Shown piece after piece: positions 26,404-35,923 of a DNA stretch of 64,000 bases; positions within the stretch are counted from its first letter, which is position 1, and every line of letters begins with the position of its first letter. The translations under genes were made by a program, and so were the position numbers. This DNA comes from Acinetobacter sp. ANC 4470 (GTDB lineage: Bacteria; Pseudomonadota; Gammaproteobacteria; Pseudomonadales; Moraxellaceae). The stretch lies in NCBI RefSeq assembly GCF_002135335.1, contig NZ_NEGC01000006.1:133172-197171 (forward strand). Direction: 5' to 3'. The notes under the pieces are model-generated. The model was not told the DNA's origin. It searched no databases and saw nothing but the letters and a program-made list of their open reading frames with translations.

Positions 26404-28865
26404 TAACGTTGTGTCCAAGATTGATTAATATTATTGAAACCTAGAATACGATTCTCTAGTAGTGATGAAAGTTTGTTATTGAAACCACCTAAGCCTTTGA
26501 GGCTAATTTCAGCCATGATGGCACGTTTAGCGTTCACACCATCTTCATTGATATTGTCTAGGTCGTTGTAGTAAGAACGTCCATAGACTGAAATGCCCCA
26601 ACAACACGACTCGTAATTGACACCGAGTAAATACTCACGTGCCACGTTATTCTCGATATCGTATTGGGCATGACCCATAATGCGCCAGTTATTTGATAAT
26701 GGCTGAATGAAAGATGCAACGACTTGATCATACTGATTTTGTCGGTTTGGAATATCTTTACGATAGAAGTAACCCACATTATAAAGATTGCCTTTATCGC
26801 CAGTGTAATAGAGCTGTAAATCACGTTGAGCATCGTCACCATTCGACATCCAAGCCGAGTTTGCACCAATACTAAAATTTTGTGAAAGTTGGCTGGTTAC
26901 ACTTAAAACAGGACCTGTACGATTTTCAGTATCAAACTCATCTGCCACGTTATCCAAATTTACGCGTCGATCTTCAAAATAATAACTTTGACCGACACTG
27001 GCTTTTAAGCGTTCTAAGCCAATTTCATCAAATAGGCTGTAGCTTAGACCAAGTGTTAAGAAATTATTGTCTTCTAAACGGTCGTGTCCATAGAAGCGGC
27101 GTGCGCTAAATAATTGATCATAATTAATAGAGGCAGTTGCTGAATCAAAGTTCGGATTGCCTGCTTGGTTTTCATACGGTGCGTAAGCGTAAAATGCGCG
27201 TGGAGTAAGGGTTTGTAAGTATTTGCCATCTTTTTCAAAGGTTAAACCCGCATCTAAAGTAAATTGTGGAACAGTCACAGATTGACTTTCATTAGATGAG
27301 TTGGTGTTTTGGTTCAGTGCATCAATGGTATTTTGATCGTAAAAAGTATTTACATTGCGAATCGATACTTCTGGAATGACAAATGACCACGGATTGCGGT
27401 AGTTATAACGAACGGCAAAATCATTATAGATACGAGTACCACTTGGTTCGAAAGTTGTACTTGTTCCATTGCTGAGATCGCTAATCTCTTTTTTAAAGTA
27501 AGCCGTATCGTGATTAAACTCGTATTGTAAACCCAGTGGATTGCCTGTTTTATAATTTAACAGGAATTGTGGTAAACGTGCATAAGGACGGTCTTCATCA
27601 GGAACAGTTTTATCCAAAGTTTGGAAGTCTTCAACCTTTAACTGCGCTTTTAAGCCTGGGATACCATTTTTATAGTTGAGTTCCCATGCGCGGCGTAAGT
27701 TTAAGTCGGTTTTAGAGTTTGGATTGTTATTTAAATCAGCGAAATAATCTTTATCTGATGCGTAGTTATAATCTAAGTTGGTAGAGAACTGCTCGTTGAT
27801 TTGCCAGTTATGCAGTAAGTGTACATCTTGACGCTCTTGGTCATCATACTTTTTATCAGAAGCTAAATAACCGCCCCAAAGCATACCTGAGCCGAAATTT
27901 TCGGTTAAATAACGGAATTCACCTTCTAGCATTGCTCCACGATCAGCAATATAGCGTGGTGTCACGGTCGCATCGTAATTGGGTGCTAAATTTAAATACA
28001 CAGGTACAGCAAGTTCTACACCACCATCATTGGTGAAGCCAAAACTTGGGCTTAAAATACCTGTAGTACGGCGGTCATCAATTGGGAAGTTAAAGTAGGG
28101 AACGGCTAAAACTGGAACATCTTTAACATAAAGCTTGGTTCCGCGAGTTTCTCCGCGCCCTGTTTCTTGATTCAATGTGATTTTATTGGCTTGGATTTTC
28201 CAAGTGGGTGTTTCATCTGGTGGGCATGTGCTGTATGTCGCATTGTTCATGACTACAATATTTTCAGCAGTGCGGGAAATTTTTTCCGCGCGACCATGCG
28301 CATCTTGTTGTTCTGAAATATAGAAGCTGTTATTTAAATCGCCTTGCTGTGTTTTTAAGTTGTAATTGATCTGATCACTTTGGGCGAGCAAACCCGCTTG
28401 AGCCATTTGAACACGACCTTCAGCATTGGCAAAGGTTTGGGTTTTATCAATGGTAATTTTATCGGCACGAATTTGACGACCATTTTGGTCAATCAGCACA
28501 TTGCCTTCAAGTACTGAGTCACCCTGTGGGTCGTAATGACCATAATCAGCGGTCACCACTGAAGTCGCTTCAGCAGCACTTGCGACTTTCGTCTCTGGAC
28601 TAATTGGCGTGATCCAAGCACCTTGACAATAAGCCGAGCTTAAATGCTGTCCTTGCCGTTGCTGCGCTTCGGGTACGGACTTGTCAACGTAGTATTGTTC
28701 AAAAAACTGTTGTCCAGGATAAGCTTCTTGAATGCTGTCCTTCATTTTTTGATTGTTAACAGCCGAAGCTGGAAGTGTGGACTCAGCATAGCTTGAAATC
28801 GAGCTGCCACATAAAAGGGTCAAGATAGCAGTCGCTAAAGGATTAAATTTGAACTGATGCTTCAT
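26403..28865 (-). CDS. lptD: LPS-assembly outer membrane protein LptD
   Basis: About 820 residues. A signal peptide (FNPLATAILTLLCGSSISSYA) is followed by the OstA/LptA-like jellyroll (VLEGNVLIDQNGRQIRADKITID, about 115-140) and a long beta-barrel rich in aromatic end residues. Cys residues in CQGAW and CPPDE and the adjacent CC in YESCCWGIS correspond to the disulfides that must swap for LptD to mature. LptD with LptE inserts LPS or LOS in the outer leaflet. The start at 28865 has GAG ahead; one ATG lies three codons upstream. Cotranscribed with surA and divergent from amgK. Confidence 0.95.
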   Translation of the reverse strand: MKHQFKFNPLATAILTLLCGSSISSYAESTLPASAVNNQKMKDSIQEAYPGQQFFEQYYVDKSVPEAQQRQGQHLSSAYCQGAWITPISPETKVASAAEATSVVTADYGHYDPQGDSVLEGNVLIDQNGRQIRADKITIDKTQTFANAEGRVQMAQAGLLAQSDQINYNLKTQQGDLNNSFYISEQQDAHGRAEKISRTAENIVVMNNATYSTCPPDETPTWKIQANKITLNQETGRGETRGTKLYVKDVPVLAVPYFNFPIDDRRTTGILSPSFGFTNDGGVELAVPVYLNLAPNYDATVTPRYIADRGAMLEGEFRYLTENFGSGMLWGGYLASDKKYDDQERQDVHLLHNWQINEQFSTNLDYNYASDKDYFADLNNNPNSKTDLNLRRAWELNYKNGIPGLKAQLKVEDFQTLDKTVPDEDRPYARLPQFLLNYKTGNPLGLQYEFNHDTAYFKKEISDLSNGTSTTFEPSGTRIYNDFAVRYNYRNPWSFVIPEVSIRNVNTFYDQNTIDALNQNTNSSNESQSVTVPQFTLDAGLTFEKDGKYLQTLTPRAFYAYAPYENQAGNPNFDSATASINYDQLFSARRFYGHDRLEDNNFLTLGLSYSLFDEIGLERLKASVGQSYYFEDRRVNLDNVADEFDTENRTGPVLSVTSQLSQNFSIGANSAWMSNGDDAQRDLQLYYTGDKGNLYNVGYFYRKDIPNRQNQYDQVVASFIQPLSNNWRIMGHAQYDIENNVAREYLLGVNYESCCWGISVYGRSYYNDLDNINEDGVNAKRAIMAEISLKGLGGFNNKLSSLLENRILGFNNINQSWTQR

Positions 28866-28985
28866 TTGTCTCATTAACCAAGTATGCTTAATCGCAATTA
28901 ATTATTCTCGCATCATAGAGAAAAAGTTGATAAGTGGCTACACTTAGTACTTTAAAAACTCAGCCTGTTTTAGAATTTATCGCAA

Positions 28986-29999
28986 ATGAAAACACAACGT
29001 GAACAAATCATACATACATGGATTACATCTGTACTTGATTCAGATCAATTTGAAATTAATTTTTTGCCAGGCGATGCAAGCTTCCGTCGTTATGCACGAA
29101 TCAAGTTGAATAATAAAACATTTATGCTCATGGATGCACCACCAGAAAAAGAAGATTGTGTACCTTTTGTGACGATTGACCAGTTTTTCGATACACATGG
29201 TGTTCGTGTACCGCATATCGTTGCAAAAGATTTACAACAAGGTTTTTTATTACTTGAAGATTTTGGTGATGTTTTACTCTCAACCCTGCTGAACGATGCC
29301 ACTGTTGACGCCTATTATGCGCAAAGTTTTAAACAGTTAATTGAACTTCAAGCAATTGATGGTGTGAAACAGTTTCCTGAATATTCGTATGAGAAATTGC
29401 TCAGTGAAATGCAATTGTTGACGGATTGGATGCTGCCATCACTACACATTGAGCCAACAAAAGAAGAGCAAGCGTTAATTAAACGAACATTTGCAATTTT
29501 GGCCAATGCCGCATTAGCGCAGCCTCAAGTGATTGTACATCGTGATTTTCATAGCCGTAATTTGATGAAAATTGAAGGTGAAACGGAACTTGGTGTGATT
29601 GATTTCCAAGATGCGGTAATTGGTGCGGATACTTACGACTTAATTTCCATTACCCGTGATGCTTATGTGCAGTGGAATGCAGATCAAGTTTATGCATGGT
29701 TTAAAGTTTTCTATGATTTGTTGCCTGAGGCTGCAAAACAAGACCGTGATTTTGAACAGTTTAAGCGTGATGCTGATTTCGTGGCGATTCAACGGCACAT
29801 TAAAATTTTAGGTATTTTTGTGCGTTTATTTGAACGTGATGGAAAAACAGGTTACCTCAAAGATTTACCGCGTGTGATGTGGTATTTACTTAAAGAAAGC
29901 AAGCCATATGCAGAATTACAACCGTTTATGCAATTTATTCACGCTAAAGTAATGCCGAAATTTGAAGCCAAATACGGTATTTACGAGGTTGCTGCATAA
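28986..29999 (+). CDS. amgK: N-acetylmuramate/N-acetylglucosamine kinase AmgK
   Basis: A 337-residue aminoglycoside-phosphotransferase-fold kinase. The catalytic loop VIVHRDFHSRNLM (about residues 183-195) and the metal-binding GVIDFQDAVIGADTYDL are clear. AmgK phosphorylates MurNAc at the anomeric carbon in cell-wall recycling, letting cells remake UDP-MurNAc and resist fosfomycin. Its stop overlaps the murU start as TAATG, and the pair stands divergent from lptD-surA, as in pseudomonads, which supports this choice among many APH-fold families. Confidence 0.93.
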   Translation: MKTQREQIIHTWITSVLDSDQFEINFLPGDASFRRYARIKLNNKTFMLMDAPPEKEDCVPFVTIDQFFDTHGVRVPHIVAKDLQQGFLLLEDFGDVLLSTLLNDATVDAYYAQSFKQLIELQAIDGVKQFPEYSYEKLLSEMQLLTDWMLPSLHIEPTKEEQALIKRTFAILANAALAQPQVIVHRDFHSRNLMKIEGETELGVIDFQDAVIGADTYDLISITRDAYVQWNADQVYAWFKVFYDLLPEAAKQDRDFEQFKRDADFVAIQRHIKILGIFVRLFERDGKTGYLKDLPRVMWYLLKESKPYAELQPFMQFIHAKVMPKFEAKYGIYEVAA

Positions 30000-30688
30000 T
30001 GAAAGCCATGATTTTAGCTGCGGGTTTAGGCAACCGCATGCGTCCACTGACGTTATATAAGCCAAAACCATTGCTTGAGGTTGGTGGTAAGCCATTGATT
30101 GTATGGCATATCGAAAAACTAAAAGAAATTGGTGTGACTGAAATAGTCATTAATTCTGCATGGTTAGCCGATGTTCTGATAGCTGCTTTGGGCGATGGAT
30201 CACAGTTTGGTGTACAAATTAGCTGGACACGTGAGGATGAAGGGTTGGAAACTGCGGGTGGCATCATTAATGCCTTACCATTGCTTGGTACAGAACCTTT
30301 TATACTGGTGAATGGTGATGTCTGGACAACCTTTGATTTTGCCTCTTTACTTGATGTAGATCTTGCAAATGATCTTGCTCACTTGGTTTTTGTGAGTAAT
30401 CCTGAGCAGCATCGAAATGGTGATTTTACCCTTGCAGACGGGCGAGCTTATACCTTTGATCAAAATCAACAGGGTGAAAATTTAACCTTCAGCGGAGTTT
30501 CCGTCATTCATCCTAAAATGTTTGATGGTCTGGAAAATGGCAAACGACCACTTGCACCTTTGTTAAAAAATGGCATGTTGGAAGGGAAAGTTTCAGCAGA
30601 AAAAATGCAAGCAGCTTGGGTTGATGTTGGCACACCTGAACGATTAAGTGACCTAGATCTACAGATTCGTCAAGGGATGTATGCTTAA
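29999..30688 (+). CDS. murU: N-acetylmuramate-1-phosphate uridylyltransferase MurU
   Basis: A 229-residue nucleotidyltransferase with the signature MKAMILAAGLGNRMRPLT followed by the basic KPKPLLEVGGKPLI. The metal-binding VNGDVWT is at about 104-110 and VDVGTPERL near the end. It turns MurNAc-1-phosphate made by AmgK into UDP-MurNAc, completing the recycling bypass around MurA. The start overlaps the amgK stop by one base. It ends about 85 bp before rsmG. Confidence 0.94.
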   Translation: MKAMILAAGLGNRMRPLTLYKPKPLLEVGGKPLIVWHIEKLKEIGVTEIVINSAWLADVLIAALGDGSQFGVQISWTREDEGLETAGGIINALPLLGTEPFILVNGDVWTTFDFASLLDVDLANDLAHLVFVSNPEQHRNGDFTLADGRAYTFDQNQQGENLTFSGVSVIHPKMFDGLENGKRPLAPLLKNGMLEGKVSAEKMQAAWVDVGTPERLSDLDLQIRQGMYA

Positions 30689-30772
30689 GTGCATAATCAC
30701 TAGGCGTTAACTACTGTTCCACGGCTTAGAAATAGGTATACTTCAGTTTAATTTTATTGAGATGTCTTCTTT

Positions 30773-31405
30773 ATGCATCCTTTTTTTCAAGACTTAAAGC
30801 AAGGTAGTCAAACGCTTGGCTTAGATTTGAGTGAAGAAGCATTAAATCTATTGCTAAAGTATCAAGATGCACTTGTGCTGTGGAACAAAGCTTATAATTT
30901 AACAGCGATTCGTGATCCTAAAGAAATGTTGGTGAAACATTTACTAGATAGCCTTAGTATCTTAAAAGACTTACCTCAAGGTCGTTTGCTCGATATTGGT
31001 ACAGGTGGCGGTATGCCGGGCATGATCATTGCTTTATGTCAGCCAGAACGGGAATGTGTTTTACTCGATTCAAATGGCAAAAAAATTCGTTTCTTGAAGC
31101 AATTTATTGCTGATTTAAAACTAAAAAATGTAATTGCAGTGCAAACACGTGTCGAAAATGAAGACAGTATCAATGACTTGGGACAATTTGATGTCATCAC
31201 CAGTCGTGCTTTTGCATCCTTAATCGATTTTGTTGCGGCATCGAAACCGTATATGCATGAGCACAGTATCATTGCTTCAATGAAAGGCTTAATTCCTGAA
31301 GAAGAAGTTGAAGTCATTAAAAAAGAATTTAGCTGTGACATCGTTGCATTAACGGTTCCACGCTTAGATGAGCAACGTCATCTACTTTTGTTAAAACGTA
31401 TTTAA
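30773..31405 (+). CDS. rsmG: 16S rRNA (guanine527-N7) methyltransferase RsmG
   Basis: A 210-residue SAM methyltransferase of the GidB family. The motif GRLLDIGTGGGMPGMIIAL (about 65-83), VLLDSNGKKIRFL, VQTRVE and SRAFASL are family marks. RsmG makes m7G527 in the 530 loop of 16S rRNA; its loss gives low-level streptomycin resistance. The gene lies just before parA-parB, a very widespread order. Confidence 0.96.
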   Translation: MHPFFQDLKQGSQTLGLDLSEEALNLLLKYQDALVLWNKAYNLTAIRDPKEMLVKHLLDSLSILKDLPQGRLLDIGTGGGMPGMIIALCQPERECVLLDSNGKKIRFLKQFIADLKLKNVIAVQTRVENEDSINDLGQFDVITSRAFASLIDFVAASKPYMHEHSIIASMKGLIPEEEVEVIKKEFSCDIVALTVPRLDEQRHLLLLKRI

Positions 31406-31430
31406 TTATTTTTGAAGGGTTGGGGTTACC

Positions 31431-32213
31431 ATGGCACAAATTATTGCGATTGCGAACCAAAAAGGTGGTGTAGGCAAAACCACAACCGCAGTAAATTTGG
31501 CAGCATCGTTAGCTGTGTTAAAGAAGCGCGTTTTACTGGTGGATATGGATTCACAGGGAAATGCCACGATGGGATCTGGTGTCCAAAAAAATGATCTTTT
31601 ATATTCAGTAACCGATGTTTTGTTGGGCGAAGTTCCGATTGAAACAGCCATTACCAAAGCTGAAGTGGGTTATAAAGTTTTAGGTGCAAATCGTGATTTA
31701 GCCGGTGTAGAGCTTGCGATTGCAGAACAAGAAGGTCGTGAGTTTATTCTGCGTGAAGCATTAAAAGAAGTAGAGCATTCTTTTGATTATATTATTGTGG
31801 ACTGCGCGCCTAGTTTGAGTTTAATTACAGTCAATGCTTTGGCAGCAGTGCAGGGTGTGCTTATTCCAATGCAATGTGAATATTATGCACTGGAAGGTTT
31901 AGCTGATTTAACCCAAACCATTGATCGCATTCAACAAGCACTTAATCCCGACTTGAAAATTATCGGTGTGTTGCGCACCATGTATGATGCGCGAAATGCA
32001 TTGACACGAGATGTTTCTGAAGAGCTTGAGCAATATTTTGGTAAAAAACTGTATGACACTGTCATTCCGCGTAATGTACGTTTAGCGGAAGCACCTGCAC
32101 ATGGTTTGCCGATTATTTTCTTTGAAAAAAGTTCAAAAGGTGCAGTTGCTTACTTAAACTTAGCAGCTGAAATGGTAAAAAAAAGTAAAGTACAAAAAGG
32201 AATTACAGCATGA
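31431..32213 (+). CDS. parA: Chromosome partitioning ATPase ParA (Soj)
   Basis: A 260-residue deviant Walker ATPase. The N-terminal NQKGGVGKTTTAVNLAASLA with signature Lys, the VDMDSQGNAT motif and Walker B YIIVDCAPSLSLI are typical of the chromosomal type. ParA dimers bind DNA non-specifically and position ParB-parS complexes. The start is ATG 31431. The stop overlaps the parB start by 4 bp (ATGA). Confidence 0.96.
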   Translation: MAQIIAIANQKGGVGKTTTAVNLAASLAVLKKRVLLVDMDSQGNATMGSGVQKNDLLYSVTDVLLGEVPIETAITKAEVGYKVLGANRDLAGVELAIAEQEGREFILREALKEVEHSFDYIIVDCAPSLSLITVNALAAVQGVLIPMQCEYYALEGLADLTQTIDRIQQALNPDLKIIGVLRTMYDARNALTRDVSEELEQYFGKKLYDTVIPRNVRLAEAPAHGLPIIFFEKSSKGAVAYLNLAAEMVKKSKVQKGITA

Positions 32214-33097
32214 CCATAAAAAAACGAGGGTTGGCTAAAGGTCGTGGTTTGGATGCCTTGCTTGGTTCAATCCAAAAAGAAAAACTACAAATGGAAGCGC
32301 AGGCTTTAGATCATGGTCAGTTAAAACAAATTAATGTTCACTTGCTGACTCGTGGTGAATATCAACCGCGACGTTTTATTCATGAGCACGATCTTCAAGA
32401 GCTCGCGGCTTCAATTGAAAAACATGGTGTGATGCAACCCATCGTCATCCGTCCAATCGATAATGAAAAATTTCCTTATGAAATTATTGCCGGTGAGCGC
32501 CGCTGGCGAGCGGCACAACTTGCGGGTTTAACTGAAATTCCTGCGATTGTGCGTGATCTAACCGATCAAGTTGCGATTGCTTTAGCATTGATTGAAAATA
32601 TTCAGCGTCAAGATCTGAATCCAATTGATCAAGCGATGGCATTACAGCGCTTTCATGAAGAATTTGGCTTAAGTCATCAAGAAATTGCAGATACAGTTGG
32701 CAAAGCGCGGACGACAATCAGCAATTTATTGCGTTTACTGTCTTTGGCAGAATCAGTCAAAGATTTTATGCAGCAAGGTCTGCTTGATATGGGGCATGCC
32801 CGTGCAATTTTAACGTTAAAAGCTAAAGATCAGCTTAAAATTGCAGAACATGTGATTGAAAAAAGTTTATCTGTGCGCCAAACAGAGCAATTGGTGCGTG
32901 ATTTGAATGCACCTAAGCAAGAAAAAGCCAAAGCAGACGTTGCATCAGATATTCAACAATTAACGCAACGTTTAGCAGAACGTTTTAGTGCAGATGTAAA
33001 GATTGATCATAATAAGCAAGGTAAAGGGAAATTAGTTATTCAATATCATTCTCTGGATGAATTGGATGGCATTCTAAATATTTGTTTCGCAGAGTAA
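32210..33097 (+). CDS. parB: Chromosome partitioning protein ParB (Spo0J)
   Basis: A 295-residue ParB. Start region KKRGLAKGRGLDALLG is the ParA-activating basic tip, RGEYQPRR is ParB motif 1, GERRWRAAQLAGL the CTP-binding motif, and residues about 155-200 (LSHQEIADTVGKARTTISNLLRLL) form the helix-turn-helix that reads parS. The C-terminus is a dimerisation domain. No complete parS was found in the window. Confidence 0.96.
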   Translation: MTIKKRGLAKGRGLDALLGSIQKEKLQMEAQALDHGQLKQINVHLLTRGEYQPRRFIHEHDLQELAASIEKHGVMQPIVIRPIDNEKFPYEIIAGERRWRAAQLAGLTEIPAIVRDLTDQVAIALALIENIQRQDLNPIDQAMALQRFHEEFGLSHQEIADTVGKARTTISNLLRLLSLAESVKDFMQQGLLDMGHARAILTLKAKDQLKIAEHVIEKSLSVRQTEQLVRDLNAPKQEKAKADVASDIQQLTQRLAERFSADVKIDHNKQGKGKLVIQYHSLDELDGILNICFAE

Positions 33098-33123
33098 TTT
33101 TTTGATTTTATTGGGGAAAACAC

Positions 33124-33762
33124 ATGTGGGAATTAGTCAAAGCAGGTGGGTGGTTAATGCTGCCCCTTGTTTTATGTTCGATTTTTACTGTTGCAATTAC
33201 AATTGAACGTATGATTCGGTTAAAAAAAACGATGATTTTGCCAAAAGCATTGTTGTTGAGCCAGACTCAAAATGCACATACAGTCATGCAGCAACTACAA
33301 CAAGATAAAGTATTAACAGGCAGTACTTTAGGACGTATTTTTACTGCGGGCTATCAAAGTAAAAATCAAAATGAACAATATGCTCGTGCACAAATGGAAG
33401 TAACAGCTTCTCAAGAAATTGGCTATTTGGAAAAAAATATTAATTTCTTAGGCACATTAAGTGCTGTAGCGCCACTTTTAGGTTTGTTGGGTACTGTTTT
33501 GGGTATTATTGAATCATTTTTGGTGATTGATTTAGGCACCAATAGTAATCCAACGCTCATGATTCCTGGTATCTCAAAAGCCTTGATTACCACTGCAGCT
33601 GGGATGTTTATTGCAATTCCAGCATTATTTGCTTATCGTTATTTTCAGCGTTTAGTGCAAGAATATGTTGCAGAGCTTGAGCAACAATCGACATTATTTC
33701 ATGCAGCACTTTTCTATCAAAATTCTACAGATGAAGAACAAGATCTTAGAAAAGCAGGTTAA
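33124..33762 (+). CDS. exbB: MotA/TolQ/ExbB-type proton channel protein
   Basis: A 212-residue inner-membrane protein with three membrane segments (GWLMLPLVLCSIFTVAITI, LGTLSAVAPLLGLLGTVLGII and ALITTAAGMFIAIPALFAYRYF). The conserved APLLGLLGTV and TTAAGMFIAIP are the channel-forming motifs. With ExbD it turns the proton gradient into motion of a TonB- or TolA-type partner. The location between parB and msbA is shared with many gammaproteobacteria, so this is the second-type ExbB linked to envelope assembly rather than a clear TonB partner, since no tonB is nearby. Confidence 0.88.
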   Translation: MWELVKAGGWLMLPLVLCSIFTVAITIERMIRLKKTMILPKALLLSQTQNAHTVMQQLQQDKVLTGSTLGRIFTAGYQSKNQNEQYARAQMEVTASQEIGYLEKNINFLGTLSAVAPLLGLLGTVLGIIESFLVIDLGTNSNPTLMIPGISKALITTAAGMFIAIPALFAYRYFQRLVQEYVAELEQQSTLFHAALFYQNSTDEEQDLRKAG

Positions 33763-33770
33763 GGTGAAAA

Positions 33771-34193
33771 ATGAAATTCAAACGCACACAAGTTGAAGAT
33801 ATTCACATTAATCTGACACCCATGATTGACTGTTTATTGTTTATCTTGGTTTTTTTATTGTTATCAACCACATTTAACCAATTTAGTCGTATGAATTTAA
33901 CTTTGCCCGATGCGCAAGGTGTTCCGCCTAAACAATATGAACATAAAATTGAAGTGGTTGTGGATGCTTCAGGGCATTATTCAATTAATGGGCAATCGAT
34001 TGCGAGTAAAGAAGTTGTCGATTTAAATACGGCAATTAAACAGATTTCTAATGAACGTCGTGATTTAATGTTTGTGATTGCTGCCGATGCTAAAGCCACA
34101 CATCAAGATGTGATTCGTGTGATGGATGTTGCGGGTCAGCTAGGATTTGTTAATATTAATATTAGTACTAAAGTTCCGTCTAGAGGTTATTAG
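33771..34193 (+). CDS. exbD: ExbD/TolR family protein
   Basis: A 140-residue protein with a single membrane segment (CLLFILVFLLLSTTF) that carries the essential Asp just before it (PMIDCLLF, about residue 20) and a periplasmic domain with the usual ADAKATHQDVIRVMDVAGQLGF. It pairs with ExbB in the proton-powered motor. It starts 9 bp after exbB and its stop overlaps the first base of msbA. Confidence 0.9.
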   Translation: MKFKRTQVEDIHINLTPMIDCLLFILVFLLLSTTFNQFSRMNLTLPDAQGVPPKQYEHKIEVVVDASGHYSINGQSIASKEVVDLNTAIKQISNERRDLMFVIAADAKATHQDVIRVMDVAGQLGFVNINISTKVPSRGY

Positions 34194-35920
34194 TGAAGCA
34201 AGATTTTAAAGCCTACGTACGTCTTTTAGAGTATCTAAAGCCTTTTTGGGGAGTGGCAATACTCGTTTTTATTGGTTTTGCAATTAGTGCTGCAACAGAA
34301 GTATCTATTGCAAAATTATTAGAAAAAATCATTACGGCAATTCAGCATAAAGATCAGGGCTTTACTTCTATATTTCCTTTTTTGGTGATCTTGTTGATGT
34401 TTTTCCGTGGGGTCGGTTCCTTTGTCGGGGGCTATTTTACGGCTGTCATCTCGCGCAATTTAGTCTTTAATATTCGCCAAGAGGTTTTTTCAAAATTACT
34501 TAGATTACCATCTCAGTATTATTTGGATAATACCAGCGGTCATATCACTGCTAAAATTATGTATAACGTGGAGCAGCTAACAGCAGCTTCATCTGAATCG
34601 CTGAAAATCATTGTTCAGCAAGGTCTAATCGCCATTGGATTGTTGGGCTATTTGTTATATAGCAATTGGCGATTGACGCTTATTATTTTGGTTTTTGCTC
34701 CGTTGATGGGGTTGCTGATTCGCAAAGCGTCAAAACGTATGCGTAAATTATCGATACAAGTTCAAGATACCATGGGTGATGTGAACCATGTGGTGCAAGA
34801 AACGGTTAATGGTAATTTGGTGGTCAAAGGTTTTGGTGGGCAAGAGTATGAACAATCTCGTTTTAAAGACCACTCGCTTAGAAACTTAAAACGTGGTCTA
34901 AAAATGGTGGTGGTGCAGCAGCTCAATAGCCCCATTGTACAATTCATTATGTCAATTGCGATGGCTATTATTATTTGGATTGCATTACGACCAGAAATTT
35001 TACGTGATACCAGCGCTGGGGAATTTGTTGCCTATATTACCGCAGCAGGGATGTTAAGCAAGCCAATCAAAGCACTGACCGATGTCAATGAAAAAATACA
35101 ACGTGGTATGGCTGCAGCACATTCAGTTTTTGAATTATTGGATTTACCTGAAGAAAAAAATACAGGTACTTTAACGCCTGTGCTTAAAGGTGACATTCAA
35201 TTCCAGAATGTGAATCTAATTTACGCTGACGGTCATCAAGCGATTTATAATTTTAACTTAAATGTTAAAGCGGGTGAAACGGTTGCATTGGTTGGGCGCT
35301 CAGGTGCAGGAAAAACATCTTTAGTGAATCTACTAATGCGTTTTCAAGATGCGACTTCGGGTCATATATATTTAGATCAGTACGATATTCAAGATATAGA
35401 TTTGAACACCTTACGAACTCAAATCTCCATGGTTAATCAGCAAGTGGTGTTGTTTAATCGAACGGTACGTGAAAATATTGCTTATGGGCAGCTTGAGAGT
35501 GTATCAGAGGCAGATATTATTGCTGCTGCTAAAGCTGCTTATGCGCATGACTTTATTATGGATTTGCCGCAAGGTTACGATACTCCTTTGGGTGCGCAAG
35601 GTTTGAACTTGTCAGGTGGGCAACGTCAGCGTATTGCAATTGCACGGGCCATTTTGAAAAATGCGCCAATTTTGATTCTGGATGAAGCAACCAGTGCGTT
35701 AGATAATGAATCAGAATACTTTATTCAGCAGGCTTTTGATGCGGCAATGCAAGATCGAACGACTATCGTGATTGCGCATCGCTTATCGACCATTGAAAAT
35801 GCTGATCGAATTGTGATGATGGATAAAGGGACAATTGTCGAGCAAGGGACGCATGTAGAATTGATCGCCAAACATGGTGCTTATTATCAATTGCATCAGC
35901 GTAATTTTGAGGAACATTGA
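34193..35920 (+). CDS. msbA: Lipid A export ABC transporter MsbA
   Basis: A 575-residue half transporter. The N-terminal 310 residues hold six membrane helices and the coupling EVFSKLLRLPSQYYLD region; the ATPase has Walker A GRSGAGKTSLVNLL (about 364-377), signature LSGGQRQRIAIARA and Walker B ILILDEATSALD. MsbA flips lipid A-core to the outer face of the inner membrane. It starts with GTG at 34193, overlapping the exbD stop. It is followed after 3 bp by lpxK, its usual partner gene. Confidence 0.95.
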   Translation: MKQDFKAYVRLLEYLKPFWGVAILVFIGFAISAATEVSIAKLLEKIITAIQHKDQGFTSIFPFLVILLMFFRGVGSFVGGYFTAVISRNLVFNIRQEVFSKLLRLPSQYYLDNTSGHITAKIMYNVEQLTAASSESLKIIVQQGLIAIGLLGYLLYSNWRLTLIILVFAPLMGLLIRKASKRMRKLSIQVQDTMGDVNHVVQETVNGNLVVKGFGGQEYEQSRFKDHSLRNLKRGLKMVVVQQLNSPIVQFIMSIAMAIIIWIALRPEILRDTSAGEFVAYITAAGMLSKPIKALTDVNEKIQRGMAAAHSVFELLDLPEEKNTGTLTPVLKGDIQFQNVNLIYADGHQAIYNFNLNVKAGETVALVGRSGAGKTSLVNLLMRFQDATSGHIYLDQYDIQDIDLNTLRTQISMVNQQVVLFNRTVRENIAYGQLESVSEADIIAAAKAAYAHDFIMDLPQGYDTPLGAQGLNLSGGQRQRIAIARAILKNAPILILDEATSALDNESEYFIQQAFDAAMQDRTTIVIAHRLSTIENADRIVMMDKGTIVEQGTHVELIAKHGAYYQLHQRNFEEH

Positions 35921-35923
35921 TTT

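Noticed and set aside
30715..30730. Possible parS site near rsmG-parA-parB
   Set aside because: Only the left half TGTTCCACG matches the parS palindrome; the right half does not.
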